64,000 nt of DNA, from assembly GCA_012927585.1 (NCBI GenBank), contig JABBOY010000016.1:62001-126000 (forward strand). The letters run 5' to 3'. This DNA comes from Glaciimonas sp. Its GTDB lineage: Bacteria; Pseudomonadota; Gammaproteobacteria; Burkholderiales; Burkholderiaceae_D. Positions 44,926-54,989 of the stretch are shown here, piece by piece. The notes below the pieces were generated by a model that saw only the letters and a program-made list of their open reading frames with translations, made no database searches and was not told where the DNA came from. Both the position numbers and the translations under genes were made by a program. Every line of letters begins with the position of its first letter. Positions within the stretch are counted from its first letter, which is position 1.

Positions 44926-47157
44926 ATGGTTTTCAAAAACCCTTTCCTTTCTTCAAAAAAGAAGCAAGAGAATCTGCAACAGGACGCTATGCCCGCAGGT
45001 GCATCGGCTGCCGGATTGCAGGTGCTTGCAAGCGGCAGGAGCCGTGGACTGGAGCGCCTGCTCGATATCAAGCTACCCCTGATCAGCCATCTTGCTCTGC
45101 AAAGGCAAATTCACCTGCTGCTGATTTCGGTAGGCGCCGCACTCCTGTTGAGCATATTTTTTCTCTGGAGCAGCATGCACAATTGGGCAGAAAGCGCAGC
45201 CCAGAACCAGATCGCCAGCGATGCGCTGATGCAATCGCAGCGTATCGGCAAGGCAGCGCCGAACGCAATTCAGGGCAATCGGGAAGCGTTCAAGCAACTG
45301 GAAGACAGTCGGCGTGAAATCAGTAGCAGTTTGAAATTGCTGGCTACTGGCGGCAGTTATCGGGGAGCGACAATCGAAGCGCCGGATGCCGCAGTCGCGC
45401 CCGGCATCAAGGAAAGCTTGAAAATGTGGGCCAATTCGGAAAAGGCGGCCGACACCATCCTGAAACTGAAGCAAGAACTGACAGGTTTCGGCGCTACCCT
45501 GGAAAGCTTGAACAGTCTGTCGCCGGTGATGCTTGAGTTGTCCGAGCAAATTGCTGCGCTGAAAGTGCAATCCGGCGCGGCCCCGCGGGAAATTCTGATC
45601 GCAGGCCAATTGATGATGCTGACCCAGCGCCTGGAACGCAGTGCCGGCGAATTTCTGACTTCCGAAGGCGTCAATCCAGAAACCGCTTTTTTGCTGGGAA
45701 AAGACACCAATACTTTCCGCGACATTGTCGAGGGTTTTTTGAACGGTAGCGATGTGCTCAAACTGACTGCCAACAAAGATCCGGAAATACACGTAAGACT
45801 GACCGAATTGCAAAAAGTGTTTGCCGAATATCAGCTATCGGTTGCTTCGATTCTCGGTAATCTGCAGAATTTCATTGCGGCTAAACAGGCCGAACAATTG
45901 CTGTTCAATGAAAATGAAACCCTGAAACAGCGTATCGACAGTTTGCAGACCACCTTCCGTACCGAGCAGGGCAATTGGGGTTGGCCGTTCGTGATGTTGG
46001 TCGCGAGCGCCTTTTGGTTTTCGGTCGCGACGGCCGGAGTGGCCTTGTTGTTGCTGCAGGATAGCCGGGGCCGTGCGCGTGAAGCTGAGACGCGCCGCCT
46101 GGAAGCGGAACAACAGCAGCATCTGGCGCAGAGCCATGAAGAAGAGGCGAAAAGCACAAACGACCAGAACCAGGCCGCCATTTTGCGCTTGATGAATGAA
46201 TTGCAGGAAGTGGCCGACGGTGACTTGACGGTACAAGCCACCGTGTCGGAAGACATCACCGGCGCAATTGCCGATTCCGTCAATTACACTGTGGAAGAAC
46301 TGCGCTTGCTGGTTGGGCGGGTAACCAGTACCGCCGAACAGGTGACTTCAGCGTCGAATCAGGCCCAAAGCGTGTCGGCTGACTTGCTGCTGATGTCGCA
46401 GCAGCAATCGCGTGAAATTGAAAATGCCGGTCAGTCTGTATTGCAGATGGCAGAGCAGATTACCGATGTGTCGCGCTCGGCGAACCAGTCTGCCGATGTG
46501 GCGCGGGAGTCGGTGGCGGCTGCGCAGCAGGGTTCGAAAGCAGTGGAAAATGCGATCAAGGGCATGACCGATATTCGTGAGCAAATTCAGGAAACATCCA
46601 AGCGCCTCAAGCGTCTCGGTGAATCTTCGCAAGAGATTGGCGAGATTACCGAGCTGATTTCCGACATTACTGAACAGACTAACGTGCTGGCACTCAATGC
46701 TGCGATTCAGGCAGCCTCGGCCGGCGAAGCCGGACGCGGTTTCTCGGTGGTGGCGGAAGAAGTGCAGCGCCTGGCGGAACGTTCCGGTGCGGCAACCAAG
46801 CAGATCGGCGCGCTGGTGCGCACCATTCAGACCGATACTTTCGACGCGGTGGCCGCGATGGAGCAATCGACGCAGGGCGTGGTGGAAGGCGCCAAGTTGT
46901 CAGATGCGGCCGGCGCCGCACTGACCGATATCAGTCGCATCTCTAACCGCCTGGCCGATTTGATTCAAGGCATTTCGTATGAAACGGAACAACAGGCGAC
47001 TTCTGCCAATAGCGTGGCGCAAACCATCCAGCACATTCTCGTAGTGACCGAGCAGACCAAAGACGGCACACAGCAGACCGCGCAGTCGATCCAGGAATTG
47101 TCTGTGCTGGCTGAAGAACTCAAAAAATCGGTGTTGCGCTTCCGCGTAACGGCCTGA
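44926..47157 (+). CDS. pilJ: Methyl-accepting chemotaxis protein PilJ
   Basis: The 743-residue receptor has two membrane segments (about residues 62-82 and 350-372), an intervening periplasmic PilJ-type helical domain, a HAMP region and the cytoplasmic signalling hairpin. The hairpin tip is [20 protein letters not shown], close to the receptor consensus. PilJ senses pilus-related signals and controls PilL. ATG at 44926 is chosen because of the AGGAGA at 44913-44918 and the plausible cytoplasmic N-terminus; upstream in-frame sequence is excluded. Confidence 0.93.
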   Translation: MVFKNPFLSSKKKQENLQQDAMPAGASAAGLQVLASGRSRGLERLLDIKLPLISHLALQRQIHLLLISVGAALLLSIFFLWSSMHNWAESAAQNQIASDALMQSQRIGKAAPNAIQGNREAFKQLEDSRREISSSLKLLATGGSYRGATIEAPDAAVAPGIKESLKMWANSEKAADTILKLKQELTGFGATLESLNSLSPVMLELSEQIAALKVQSGAAPREILIAGQLMMLTQRLERSAGEFLTSEGVNPETAFLLGKDTNTFRDIVEGFLNGSDVLKLTANKDPEIHVRLTELQKVFAEYQLSVASILGNLQNFIAAKQAEQLLFNENETLKQRIDSLQTTFRTEQGNWGWPFVMLVASAFWFSVATAGVALLLLQDSRGRAREAETRRLEAEQQQHLAQSHEEEAKSTNDQNQAAILRLMNELQEVADGDLTVQATVSEDITGAIADSVNYTVEELRLLVGRVTSTAEQVTSASNQAQSVSADLLLMSQQQSREIENAGQSVLQMAEQITDVSRSANQSADVARESVAAAQQGSKAVENAIKGMTDIREQIQETSKRLKRLGESSQEIGEITELISDITEQTNVLALNAAIQAASAGEAGRGFSVVAEEVQRLAERSGAATKQIGALVRTIQTDTFDAVAAMEQSTQGVVEGAKLSDAAGAALTDISRISNRLADLIQGISYETEQQATSANSVAQTIQHILVVTEQTKDGTQQTAQSIQELSVLAEELKKSVLRFRVTA

Positions 47158-47169
47158 TCCTTTTCTTCG

Positions 47170-47188
47170 AGCCGGGCAATGCCCGGCT
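47170..47188 (+). other. Strong hairpin between pilJ and pilL
   Basis: AGCCGGGC, a three-base loop and GCCCGGCT form a perfect 8-bp stem 12 bases after the pilJ stop and 20 bases before the pilL ATG. It is not followed by a full T tract, so it is more likely an mRNA-stability or partial-attenuation element than a complete terminator. Confidence 0.6.
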
Positions 47189-47207
47189 TCATACTGGCGA
47201 GACAAGC

Positions 47208-50200
47208 ATGAGCATCCCTTTTTCCGCGCACCCGAACGATCAGCCGGATGGGACTGATACCGGCCCTTTGTCTTGGGTAATAGGTGAAATTCGCGATGCG
47301 CTGGGGCGATCCAAAGTGGCGCTGCAAGATGCCGTGGCGCAGGACGCCGAGTCCAGATCCACCTCGCTGTACCATGCGAAGACCCATTTGCATCAGGCCC
47401 ACGGCGCGTTGCAAATGGTGGATCTCGATGGCGTGACGACCGTGACTGATGCCCTTGAGCTATTGCTGGAGCGTCTGGCAGCGGCCCAAATCACGTTGAC
47501 GCAAAGCCATGCCGATATCGTCGGCGACGCTTACCAAGCCTTGCTGGAGTATCTGGAACATGTGTTGTCTGGCGCGCCACAGCTAGCGGTGCGCCTGTAC
47601 CCTTACCACAAAGCCATTCTGGAGCTGCTCGGTGCAGCGCGTATCCATCCCGCCGACTTGTTCTTTCCGCAGTTGGTCGATCCGCTCGCATTGCCTGGCA
47701 TCGAATCGGATCAAATGCCGCAACCGATATCTTCTGCCGCGTATGCCGGTTTGCGGCGGCGTTTCGAGATGGCTTTGTTGCCATTCCTGAAAAATGGCGT
47801 CGCGACAACTGAATCCGGTGGTGCCGCCGCCATGCGCGCAGTCATTGCAGAAATAGAGCAGGCGCAAACCGAGCCGCAGGCGCGCAGGTTCTGGTGGGTG
47901 ATGCACGGCTTTGCTGAAGCGGTATGTTGCGCTCAGATCCCCATCGGGCACCTCGTCAAGCAACTGTTTGCTCTGCTCAACCTGCAGATCCGGCGCCTGG
48001 CACAGGGTTCTCCGAGCATTTCCGAGAGCCTGCTGCATGATGCCCTGTTTTTCATCGCGCAGATCGAGCGGCCTTCTGCCGCAGTCCTATTGATACGGGC
48101 TGAGTATCGCATCGAAGCGTTGATTCCAGCTGATTACGAAGTCCGGCATTACGGCCAAATCGATCTCCAGGCACTGCGCAGCGCCAAGGAAGGATTGGCA
48201 CAGGCCAAAAACATGTGGAGCCGGATCGCCGCCGGCGATGCCAGTTTTGCCGAATCCTTTGTGCAAACAATGGAAACCCTGGCCGTGGCCGGTGAAAAAC
48301 TGGATTCGCCCTCGCTTGCCAAGTTATTACGCGAACTGAACGGCATCGCTCGCCATGCCGCGCATTCCAGCCCGGAGCACAGTATCTGCCTGGAAATGGC
48401 GACTGGCTTGTTATTTGTCGAATATGCACTGGATAACATCAGCCATCTGGGGACCGATTTTTCCGGGCGTGCCGATGCCCTGTCTGGTCGCTTGATTTCA
48501 ATTGTCGCCGGAGAGGTGCCTGAAGCGTGCGCGCAATGGCTCGACGAATTATCCGAGCAAGCCCAGCAAAGACAAACTCTGTGCGTGCTGGCGGCCGAAA
48601 TGCAAGCCAATTTGCGTCAGGTCGAAAAATCTCTGGAGGAATACTTTTTCAATCCGGCCCAAAAAGAATTGCTACGCAAGTTGGAGCCGGCGCTGCACCA
48701 GATTGCCGGTGCGCTGGCAATCCTGGATCAGAACGATGCGATGTGCGCCGTCGAGCACACCCAGGCCGTGGTGCGTGGTTTTGCCGATAGCCTGCCGGAC
48801 GCGCCGATCGACCGGCAGGCGTATCAGGATGTGGCGCAAAACGTCGGTGCGCTGGGATTTTTCCTGGAAATGCTGGCGGCAGATCCGCGCGCCGCGCGTA
48901 GCCGTTTTACCTACAATGCGCAGGATGGCATTTTCCATGCAAACCTGTTTCAGAAAACTGGCCCAGCGGCGGTCATTACGCCGCAGGCTCTGGCGAACGT
49001 TGCAAGCGGGGCTGTCGCTGGTGCTGCAACGGTTGCCGTGGCTGCGGTCGCTGCGGTGGCAACCGACGGTGAGATTGACGCTGAATTGCTGGAGATTTTT
49101 ATCTCTGAAGCGCAAGAAGTGCTGGCTTTTGTGAGCCAGACCTTGCCGCAGTCGCGTCAGGATAGGCATAACCAGGAGCATTTGGCTACCATGCGCCGCT
49201 CCTTTCACACGCTCAAGGGTAGTGGCCGCATGGTCGGCTTAAACGTGTTCGGCAACGCCGCCTGGAGTATCGAGCAGGTAATGAATCTCTGGTTGTCCGA
49301 AGCGCGCAACGCGAGCGCCGATCTTTACGCTTTGCTGGACATGGCAGTGCCGGAGTTGCAGACGTGGGTGGCGGAAATTCAGTTGCACGGGCAATCCGAG
49401 CGCACTGGAGAGGCCCTGATACAGGCGGCCGAACGCGTGAAAACCGGCCAGGCGCTGGAATTGCCTACCGCCATCCGGTCAGCCGTTGCAAACGCCGATG
49501 TGTCGGATGCGCCGACAGTCCCAGCAATATTGCCTGCCCTGCCTAAGGCTGCCGATTTCGAACTGCCGTCGGTCATGGATTTCGACTTTGATCTTGATCT
49601 TGATATTGAACCAAAGCTGACCCCGGAGCAGGATGCCGGCCAGCTGCGCGAAGCGCAGCAGCTGGTTGCGGAATCCAGCGATGACCCAGAAACAATCAGT
49701 CGGGAGCAACCGCCGCCGGAGCCATCAGTGCCGGAGCTGGAGCCGGTTGCCGGCGTAATCGAGTTCCCGGCAATCGCTGCGCTGCATACGCGGCCGGACG
49801 ATACCGTCAAGAAAATTGGCGAGGTCGAGATCAGTGTCCCATTGCACGCTATTTATCTGGCCGAAACTGATGAAATTATGCGTTTGCTGTCGAACGATTT
49901 TTCCGAATGGCGGCATGAAACCCAGCGCGCGGTCAGTTCGGCAGCGATCAATGCCGCGCACTCGTTGAGCGGTAGCTCGGCCACAGTCGGCTTTCAGGGA
50001 CTGCACGACCTGGCGCGGGCACTGGAGAAACTGTTGCAGCATCTGGCGCGGCAACCGGCCTTGTTGGAGACCGAGGAGTTCGATGCTCTCGATCGGTGCG
50101 TAGTCCATTGCAAGTCGATGTTGCAGAGCTTCGCCTTGGGCGAGATGCCGCCGCTTCCGCTAGCGCAAATACAAGCGCTGGAAAGCCTGCATCGCTTGCT

Positions 50201-52652
50201 TAAACAGCGGTACGATGCAGCGGACCGCTACGCGGAAGAGGCGGTTGTACAGCCAGTCGCGCCGCCGGCGTTGCCGGTGCAGGAAGAACAAGTCTTGCTT
50301 ACGGAAACTGGAGCGCAACAGGACGCTGCCAGCGCGCACACTGCGCTGATCCAGGATGCGCTTGACCTCGACCTGTTGCCGGTATTCCTTGAAGAAGGAC
50401 GCGATGTGCTGCCGGAAATCGGCCGTCTGCTGCGTGCCTGGCAACAAGCGCCTGCCGATGCCGGATTGCCGCAAGCATTGCTGCGCGCGCTGCACACTAT
50501 CAAGGGTAGCGCGCGCATGGCTGGCGCAATGGTGCTGGGACAACATGCGCACGAGATTGAAACCCGCATCGACCAACTGATGCAGGTTGGTGTGCCGTCT
50601 GCGCTGGCAATGGACGAACTGCTGGCCAGTCACGATCACAGCCTGCATCTGTTTGAACAGTTGCAGAGACCGGCTCCGACTATCGCTGCGGCGGCAGAGC
50701 TTATCCCGGCTGCACACGATGCGCCGACTGTTCAGACTGCCGTCGCGCCGCTGGTGCGGGTGCGCGCCGACATTATCGACCGTTTGGTGAACCAGGCTGG
50801 CGAAGTTTCGATTTCGCGCTCCAGGCTGGAAACTGAGGTGAGCACCTTGCGCGGTTCGTTGTCGGAATTGACCGAAAACGTCAGCCGCTTGCGTAGTCAA
50901 TTGCGTGAAATCGAGATGCAAGCTGAGTCGCAGATCATGTCGCTGATGCCGCAATCGGGCGATCGCGAATTCGATCCGCTGGAATTCGATCGCTTCACGC
51001 GCTTGCAGGAACTGACCCGCATGATGGCCGAGAGCGTCGATGACGTCGCCAGCGTGCAGCAAAGTTTGACGCGCACGGTGGAAGATGCCAGCACCGACCT
51101 GAGCAATCAGGCGCGCCTGACCCGCGACTTGCAGCAAGATCTGATGCTGGTGCGGATGGTGCCGTTTGCCAGCGTATCCGAGCGCTTGTATCAAGTAACG
51201 CGGCAAGCCGCCAAGGAAGTCGACAAACGGGTTAACCTTGAGATTCGCGGTGCTGCAGTCGAGATCGACCGCAGTGTTCTGGATAAAATGGCGGCTCCGT
51301 TCGAGCATTTGCTGCGCAATGCGATTGTGCATGGGATTGAATCGCGCGAGCAACGGCGCGCGCTGGGCAAGAATGAGACCGGCGCACTGCTGGTGCAGGT
51401 GCTTCAGGAAGGCACTGAAGTCGTGATCCAGTTTTCCGACGATGGCCGCGGACTCGACCTGGCGCAGATTTGCGACAAAGCCAGAGACGCCGGCCTACTC
51501 AGCATGGATGGCACGATTTCCGACGCCGATGCGATGGATCTGATTTTTCAGCCCGGCCTGTCGACCGCATCTGAAGTTACTGCGTTGGCCGGGCGCGGCA
51601 TTGGTTTGGACGTGGTGCACGAAGAAGTAGCCGGGTTAGGCGGACGGGTGACGATCGGTTCGGTCGCTGGGCAGGGCGCCAGTTTCACGATTTATTTGCC
51701 GCAGACGCTGGCTGTTACCCAGGTAGTTTTGCTGGAAGCCGGCGGCATAGTCTATGCGGTGCCTTCGGCGTTGGTCGAACAAGTGCAGCAACTGAAAAGT
51801 CAGGCGTTGGCTAGCGCCTACAACGAAGCTGGGATAGTCTGGCAAGGCAATCGGGTGGAGCTGCGCAATCTGTCGGCCATGCTGGCCGAGGAGGGGGCAA
51901 TTCCGCCGGCACAAAAATATTCGCAGTATTCGCCAGTGATAATCCTGCACAGCGGTAACGACCGGGTGGCAATCCATGTCGACAAGGTGCTTGGCAACCG
52001 TGAAGTGGTGGTCAAGAATATCGGCCCGCAACTGACGCGCATGGTGGGTATTGTCGGCGCAACCGTGCTCGGCAGCGGCGAAATCGTGCTGATCTTAAAT
52101 CCGGTGGCGTTGGCATTGCGTGCGGCCCGGGCCAGCCAGCGTGCCCAGCGCCTGACGCTGTCCGATACGCCAGTCGGCCTGGGGGCTGTGGCTGACCTGG
52201 TCGAACTGTCCGACCCGCAGACCAGTCGGGGCGACGGCCAGGCAACGCAGCCAGTGTCGGGTTTGCGCACGCAGCGCATCGTGATGGTGGTGGATGATTC
52301 TTTGACGGTGCGTCGGGTGACGCAGCGTCTGCTGCTCCGCGAAGGGTATCAGGTCGTATTGGCCAAGGATGGCGTGGACGCATTGCAGCAATTGCAGACC
52401 ATCATGCCGGATGTGATGCTGGTCGATATTGAAATGCCGCGCATGGATGGCTTCGACTTGACCCGTAACGTGCGCGGCGACGAGCGCACCCGCCACATTC
52501 CGATCATCATGATTACCTCGCGCACCGCCGACAAGCATCGCAGTTACGCAATGGAACTGGGAGTTGACGCCTACTTTGGCAAGCCGTATCAGGAAGATGC
52601 GTTGTTGCAAGCAATTGCGGCTCACATTGCGCCAGCAGTACCGGTGGGCTGA
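47208..52652 (+). CDS. pilL: Hybrid chemosensory histidine kinase PilL/ChpA
   Basis: The 1814-residue CheA-type kinase has Hpt-like histidines near residues 65 (LHQAHGALQM), 667 (HTLKGSGRM), 918 (AHSLSGSS) and 1096 (HTIKGSARM). These are followed by a dimerisation domain (from about 1185), HATPase (HLLRNAIVHGIE near 1365, DDGRGLDL near 1411), a CheW-like domain (about 1505-1630) and a C-terminal receiver with the acceptor Asp1740 in LVDIEMPRMDG. P. aeruginosa ChpA is longer (about 2470 residues) with more Hpt modules. It phosphorylates PilG and PilH to steer type IV pili. No cheB/cheR-type gene follows. Confidence 0.94.
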   Translation: MSIPFSAHPNDQPDGTDTGPLSWVIGEIRDALGRSKVALQDAVAQDAESRSTSLYHAKTHLHQAHGALQMVDLDGVTTVTDALELLLERLAAAQITLTQSHADIVGDAYQALLEYLEHVLSGAPQLAVRLYPYHKAILELLGAARIHPADLFFPQLVDPLALPGIESDQMPQPISSAAYAGLRRRFEMALLPFLKNGVATTESGGAAAMRAVIAEIEQAQTEPQARRFWWVMHGFAEAVCCAQIPIGHLVKQLFALLNLQIRRLAQGSPSISESLLHDALFFIAQIERPSAAVLLIRAEYRIEALIPADYEVRHYGQIDLQALRSAKEGLAQAKNMWSRIAAGDASFAESFVQTMETLAVAGEKLDSPSLAKLLRELNGIARHAAHSSPEHSICLEMATGLLFVEYALDNISHLGTDFSGRADALSGRLISIVAGEVPEACAQWLDELSEQAQQRQTLCVLAAEMQANLRQVEKSLEEYFFNPAQKELLRKLEPALHQIAGALAILDQNDAMCAVEHTQAVVRGFADSLPDAPIDRQAYQDVAQNVGALGFFLEMLAADPRAARSRFTYNAQDGIFHANLFQKTGPAAVITPQALANVASGAVAGAATVAVAAVAAVATDGEIDAELLEIFISEAQEVLAFVSQTLPQSRQDRHNQEHLATMRRSFHTLKGSGRMVGLNVFGNAAWSIEQVMNLWLSEARNASADLYALLDMAVPELQTWVAEIQLHGQSERTGEALIQAAERVKTGQALELPTAIRSAVANADVSDAPTVPAILPALPKAADFELPSVMDFDFDLDLDIEPKLTPEQDAGQLREAQQLVAESSDDPETISREQPPPEPSVPELEPVAGVIEFPAIAALHTRPDDTVKKIGEVEISVPLHAIYLAETDEIMRLLSNDFSEWRHETQRAVSSAAINAAHSLSGSSATVGFQGLHDLARALEKLLQHLARQPALLETEEFDALDRCVVHCKSMLQSFALGEMPPLPLAQIQALESLHRLLKQRYDAADRYAEEAVVQPVAPPALPVQEEQVLLTETGAQQDAASAHTALIQDALDLDLLPVFLEEGRDVLPEIGRLLRAWQQAPADAGLPQALLRALHTIKGSARMAGAMVLGQHAHEIETRIDQLMQVGVPSALAMDELLASHDHSLHLFEQLQRPAPTIAAAAELIPAAHDAPTVQTAVAPLVRVRADIIDRLVNQAGEVSISRSRLETEVSTLRGSLSELTENVSRLRSQLREIEMQAESQIMSLMPQSGDREFDPLEFDRFTRLQELTRMMAESVDDVASVQQSLTRTVEDASTDLSNQARLTRDLQQDLMLVRMVPFASVSERLYQVTRQAAKEVDKRVNLEIRGAAVEIDRSVLDKMAAPFEHLLRNAIVHGIESREQRRALGKNETGALLVQVLQEGTEVVIQFSDDGRGLDLAQICDKARDAGLLSMDGTISDADAMDLIFQPGLSTASEVTALAGRGIGLDVVHEEVAGLGGRVTIGSVAGQGASFTIYLPQTLAVTQVVLLEAGGIVYAVPSALVEQVQQLKSQALASAYNEAGIVWQGNRVELRNLSAMLAEEGAIPPAQKYSQYSPVIILHSGNDRVAIHVDKVLGNREVVVKNIGPQLTRMVGIVGATVLGSGEIVLILNPVALALRAARASQRAQRLTLSDTPVGLGAVADLVELSDPQTSRGDGQATQPVSGLRTQRIVMVVDDSLTVRRVTQRLLLREGYQVVLAKDGVDALQQLQTIMPDVMLVDIEMPRMDGFDLTRNVRGDERTRHIPIIMITSRTADKHRSYAMELGVDAYFGKPYQEDALLQAIAAHIAPAVPVG

Positions 52653-52689
52653 TGTAGTTTCTGCCTGGGTCTATGGTCGTTAATATACA

Positions 52690-52758
52690 TTGGTATGTAT
52701 ATTTTTTAATTCCAATTAAATAATGCGGAAAAGCACTTGTTTTTTACTATACTCCACG
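52690..52758 (-). repeat. Dispersed intergenic palindromic repeat, copy E
   Basis: Inverted relative to copy A. On the minus strand it reads GTGGAGTATAG, an A run, GTGCTTTTCCGCATTATTTAAT, then an A-rich right part with AAAAAATATACATA. It lies between the convergent pilL and YgjP-like genes. Confidence 0.65.
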
Positions 52759-52819
52759 ATATTTCAATTTTATTGGAGTCATTCAGAAGCCGGGCAAGTG
52801 AAATCCGCTACTTTCCCGA

Positions 52820-53563
52820 CTACAACAACGGCGGCATAATGCGCGCCTGCTCACGCAACAGGCCCCGGGCTACAGCATATTCGGGATAGATTGACGCTAC
52901 CGTGGCCCAGAAGCGTGGGCTGTGGTTCATTTCACGCAGGTGCGCCAATTCGTGCGCAATCACATAGTCGATCAGCGCCAGAGGGAAATGGATCAAGCGC
53001 CAGTTGATGCGGATTTTGCCTTGCGAGGTGCAAGAACCCCACTGGGTTTTGGCCGAGCTTAATGCGAATGAATGGTAGCTTGCGCCGAGCTTTTCAGCGT
53101 AGTGCGGCAAGCGCTGGCCGAACAACCGTCTGGCCTGGGTTTGCAGCCATCGTTGCAGGTAAATTTGCAATTGTTGTTGGCTGGTATCTGCCGGCAGATG
53201 CAAGTGCAACTCGCCGGCAATTGGATCGAAGTCGAAGCGCACGGTTTTGGTATTCCATATCCGCAGCATCAGGTCTGCACCGAGATAAGGCAGCAAGCTA
53301 CCGTCGCTCCACGGTAGCGGATCTTGCCGCCGCTGCGGTTGCAATGCGCGCTCGCGGCGTTGCTGCAGTTTGCGGTTAATCCAGTCTTGCTTGTCGCGGA
53401 TCGCGTCTTCAACCGCCGCTACGGCCAGCCAGTTAGGCGCACTCACGCGCAGTCCCTGATCGTCGATCAGGAATCCGATCGAGCGGCGCTGGGAACGGCG
53501 CAATCCATATTCCAGTAATTGGCCGTCGATGGCAATGCTGCGCCGCACGGGTGCCTGGCTCAT
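52820..53563 (-). CDS. YgjP/SprT-like zinc metallopeptidase (DUF45/M48 type)
   Basis: The 247-residue protein carries the motif HELAHLREMNHSPRFW, with HExxH and a downstream histidine as expected for the YgjP (DUF45, WLM-like) metallopeptidase family. The upstream segment WGSCTSQGKIRINWRL is also characteristic. Function is unknown. ATG at 53563 (MSQAPV) is preferred over the ATG nine bases earlier on spacing grounds only. It is the last gene of a long minus-strand series starting at the LOG-family gene. Confidence 0.88.
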   Translation of the reverse strand: MSQAPVRRSIAIDGQLLEYGLRRSQRRSIGFLIDDQGLRVSAPNWLAVAAVEDAIRDKQDWINRKLQQRRERALQPQRRQDPLPWSDGSLLPYLGADLMLRIWNTKTVRFDFDPIAGELHLHLPADTSQQQLQIYLQRWLQTQARRLFGQRLPHYAEKLGASYHSFALSSAKTQWGSCTSQGKIRINWRLIHFPLALIDYVIAHELAHLREMNHSPRFWATVASIYPEYAVARGLLREQARIMPPLL

Positions 53564-53613
53564 TTTTTGCACGGTCTGGTTGTGGAGTGGTAAAGCGCAG
53601 CTATCCGGTGGAA

Positions 53614-54357
53614 TTATTTAGCCGCGTAAGCCGCCGGCGAGATAACCCGCATTTCGGTTTCGATCCAGTTTTCTACTAGCTGCAGCAGGCTATCCGGGGT
53701 ATGGCCCTCGGGTGAAATCGACGGTCCGATTGAGACCGTGATGGTGCCGGGTTGCTTGATGAATGTATTTTTTGGCCAGCATTCGCCGGAATTGAGCGCA
53801 ATCGGCACTACCTGCGCCTTGGTTTGAATCGCTAGTCGAGAGCCGCCGCTTTTGTATTGCCCTTTACTGCCGACTGCGATGCGCGTGCCTTCGGGAAACA
53901 TGATGATCCACTGGCCATCGGCCAGACGTTTTTTACCCTGCGTGACGACTTGTCTGAAGGCATTTTTACCGCTGCTGCGATCGATCGGGATCATCCTCAG
54001 CAAGCCCAGCGCCCAGCCGAAAAACGGTACATACAGGAGTTCTTTCTTGAATACGAATACCAGCGGGCGCGGCATCATGCACAGCAGAAAAATCGTTTCC
54101 CAGGCTGATTGATGCTTTGGCATCAAAATCACCGGCGCATCCGGCAGGTTTTCCCAACCCTTGAATCGGTAATGAATGCCGCACACTACTTTTGCCAGCC
54201 AAATGGCGAACACATTCCAGCGCGAAGTGACGTAATAACGCCGGTTATACGGCAGCGGCGCGGCCAGCAGGCAGATGCAGGCCCAGACCGGCGTTACCAG
54301 CAGAATGACGATTATAAAAAACAGTGAACGCAAAAATAGGGTGGCGCTGCGTAACAT
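53614..54357 (-). CDS. plsC: 1-acyl-sn-glycerol-3-phosphate acyltransferase PlsC
   Basis: The 247-residue membrane-anchored acyltransferase converts lysophosphatidic acid to phosphatidic acid. An N-terminal hydrophobic segment (residues ~7-30) precedes the acyltransferase domain with PKHQSAWETIF (the HX4E/D motif in its HX4E form), the RMIPIDR substrate motif and FPEGTR. HX4E occurs in many proteobacterial PlsC proteins. ATG at 54357 begins the hydrophobic segment. gmhB lies 22 bases upstream in the transcript. Confidence 0.92.
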   Translation of the reverse strand: MLRSATLFLRSLFFIIVILLVTPVWACICLLAAPLPYNRRYYVTSRWNVFAIWLAKVVCGIHYRFKGWENLPDAPVILMPKHQSAWETIFLLCMMPRPLVFVFKKELLYVPFFGWALGLLRMIPIDRSSGKNAFRQVVTQGKKRLADGQWIIMFPEGTRIAVGSKGQYKSGGSRLAIQTKAQVVPIALNSGECWPKNTFIKQPGTITVSIGPSISPEGHTPDSLLQLVENWIETEMRVISPAAYAAK

Positions 54358-54379
54358 CGTGTCTCCAGGAGAAAATGGT

Positions 54380-54961
54380 TCAGGCCGATGGCAGAATTGC
54401 TGCGGTGACTTCATCGGTAGTTTCCGTGGCATCCAGCAAGCCATCGACTGCGGCGGCCAGGTCCGGGTAAATCAGGGTGTCCGGTGGCAGGCCGTCTTCG
54501 GTCTGGGTTTTTGTGCCTTTGCCCGTTAGTACCAGATACGAGATGCAACCGGAATTGAAGCCGGCTTGCAAGTCGCGCAGCGAATCACCGATGTTGGGAA
54601 TGCCTTTCAGGCTGATTTCGTAGCGTTTGGCGATTTCCAAAAACATGCCGGACTTTGGTTTGCGGCAATCGCAATTATCGCTCGCCGCATGAGGGCAAAA
54701 GAAAATCGCATCGATTTCGGCCCCGACTTCCTGCGCTGCCATGTGCATTTTCTGGTGAATCGCATTCAGTGCATTCATGTTCAGCAGGCCGCGTGCAATG
54801 CCGGATTGGTTGGTGCAAATCACCACTTGGTAGCCGGCCTGATTCAGACGCGCGATCGCTTCCAGAGAGCCCGGTATCGGTTGCCATTCGTCGGCTGTTT
54901 TGATGAAGCTGGCGGAGTCGAAGTTGATGACGCCGTCACGGTCGAGAATGATCAGTTTCAT
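54380..54961 (-). CDS. gmhB: D-glycero-beta-D-manno-heptose-1,7-bisphosphate 7-phosphatase GmhB
   Basis: The 193-residue HAD-superfamily phosphatase acts in ADP-heptose synthesis for the LPS core. The nucleophile and acid/base aspartates lie in ILDRDGVINFDS (Asp7, Asp9). TNQSGIARG is motif II, and the zinc-binding cysteines CPHAASDNCDCRKP are typical of GmhB; KPKSGM and NIGDSLRDL close the active site. It lies between glyS and plsC. Confidence 0.93.
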   Translation of the reverse strand: MKLIILDRDGVINFDSASFIKTADEWQPIPGSLEAIARLNQAGYQVVICTNQSGIARGLLNMNALNAIHQKMHMAAQEVGAEIDAIFFCPHAASDNCDCRKPKSGMFLEIAKRYEISLKGIPNIGDSLRDLQAGFNSGCISYLVLTGKGTKTQTEDGLPPDTLIYPDLAAAVDGLLDATETTDEVTAAILPSA

Positions 54962-54989
54962 AGCCGAATCCTTCGCTTAAGTTACTAGG

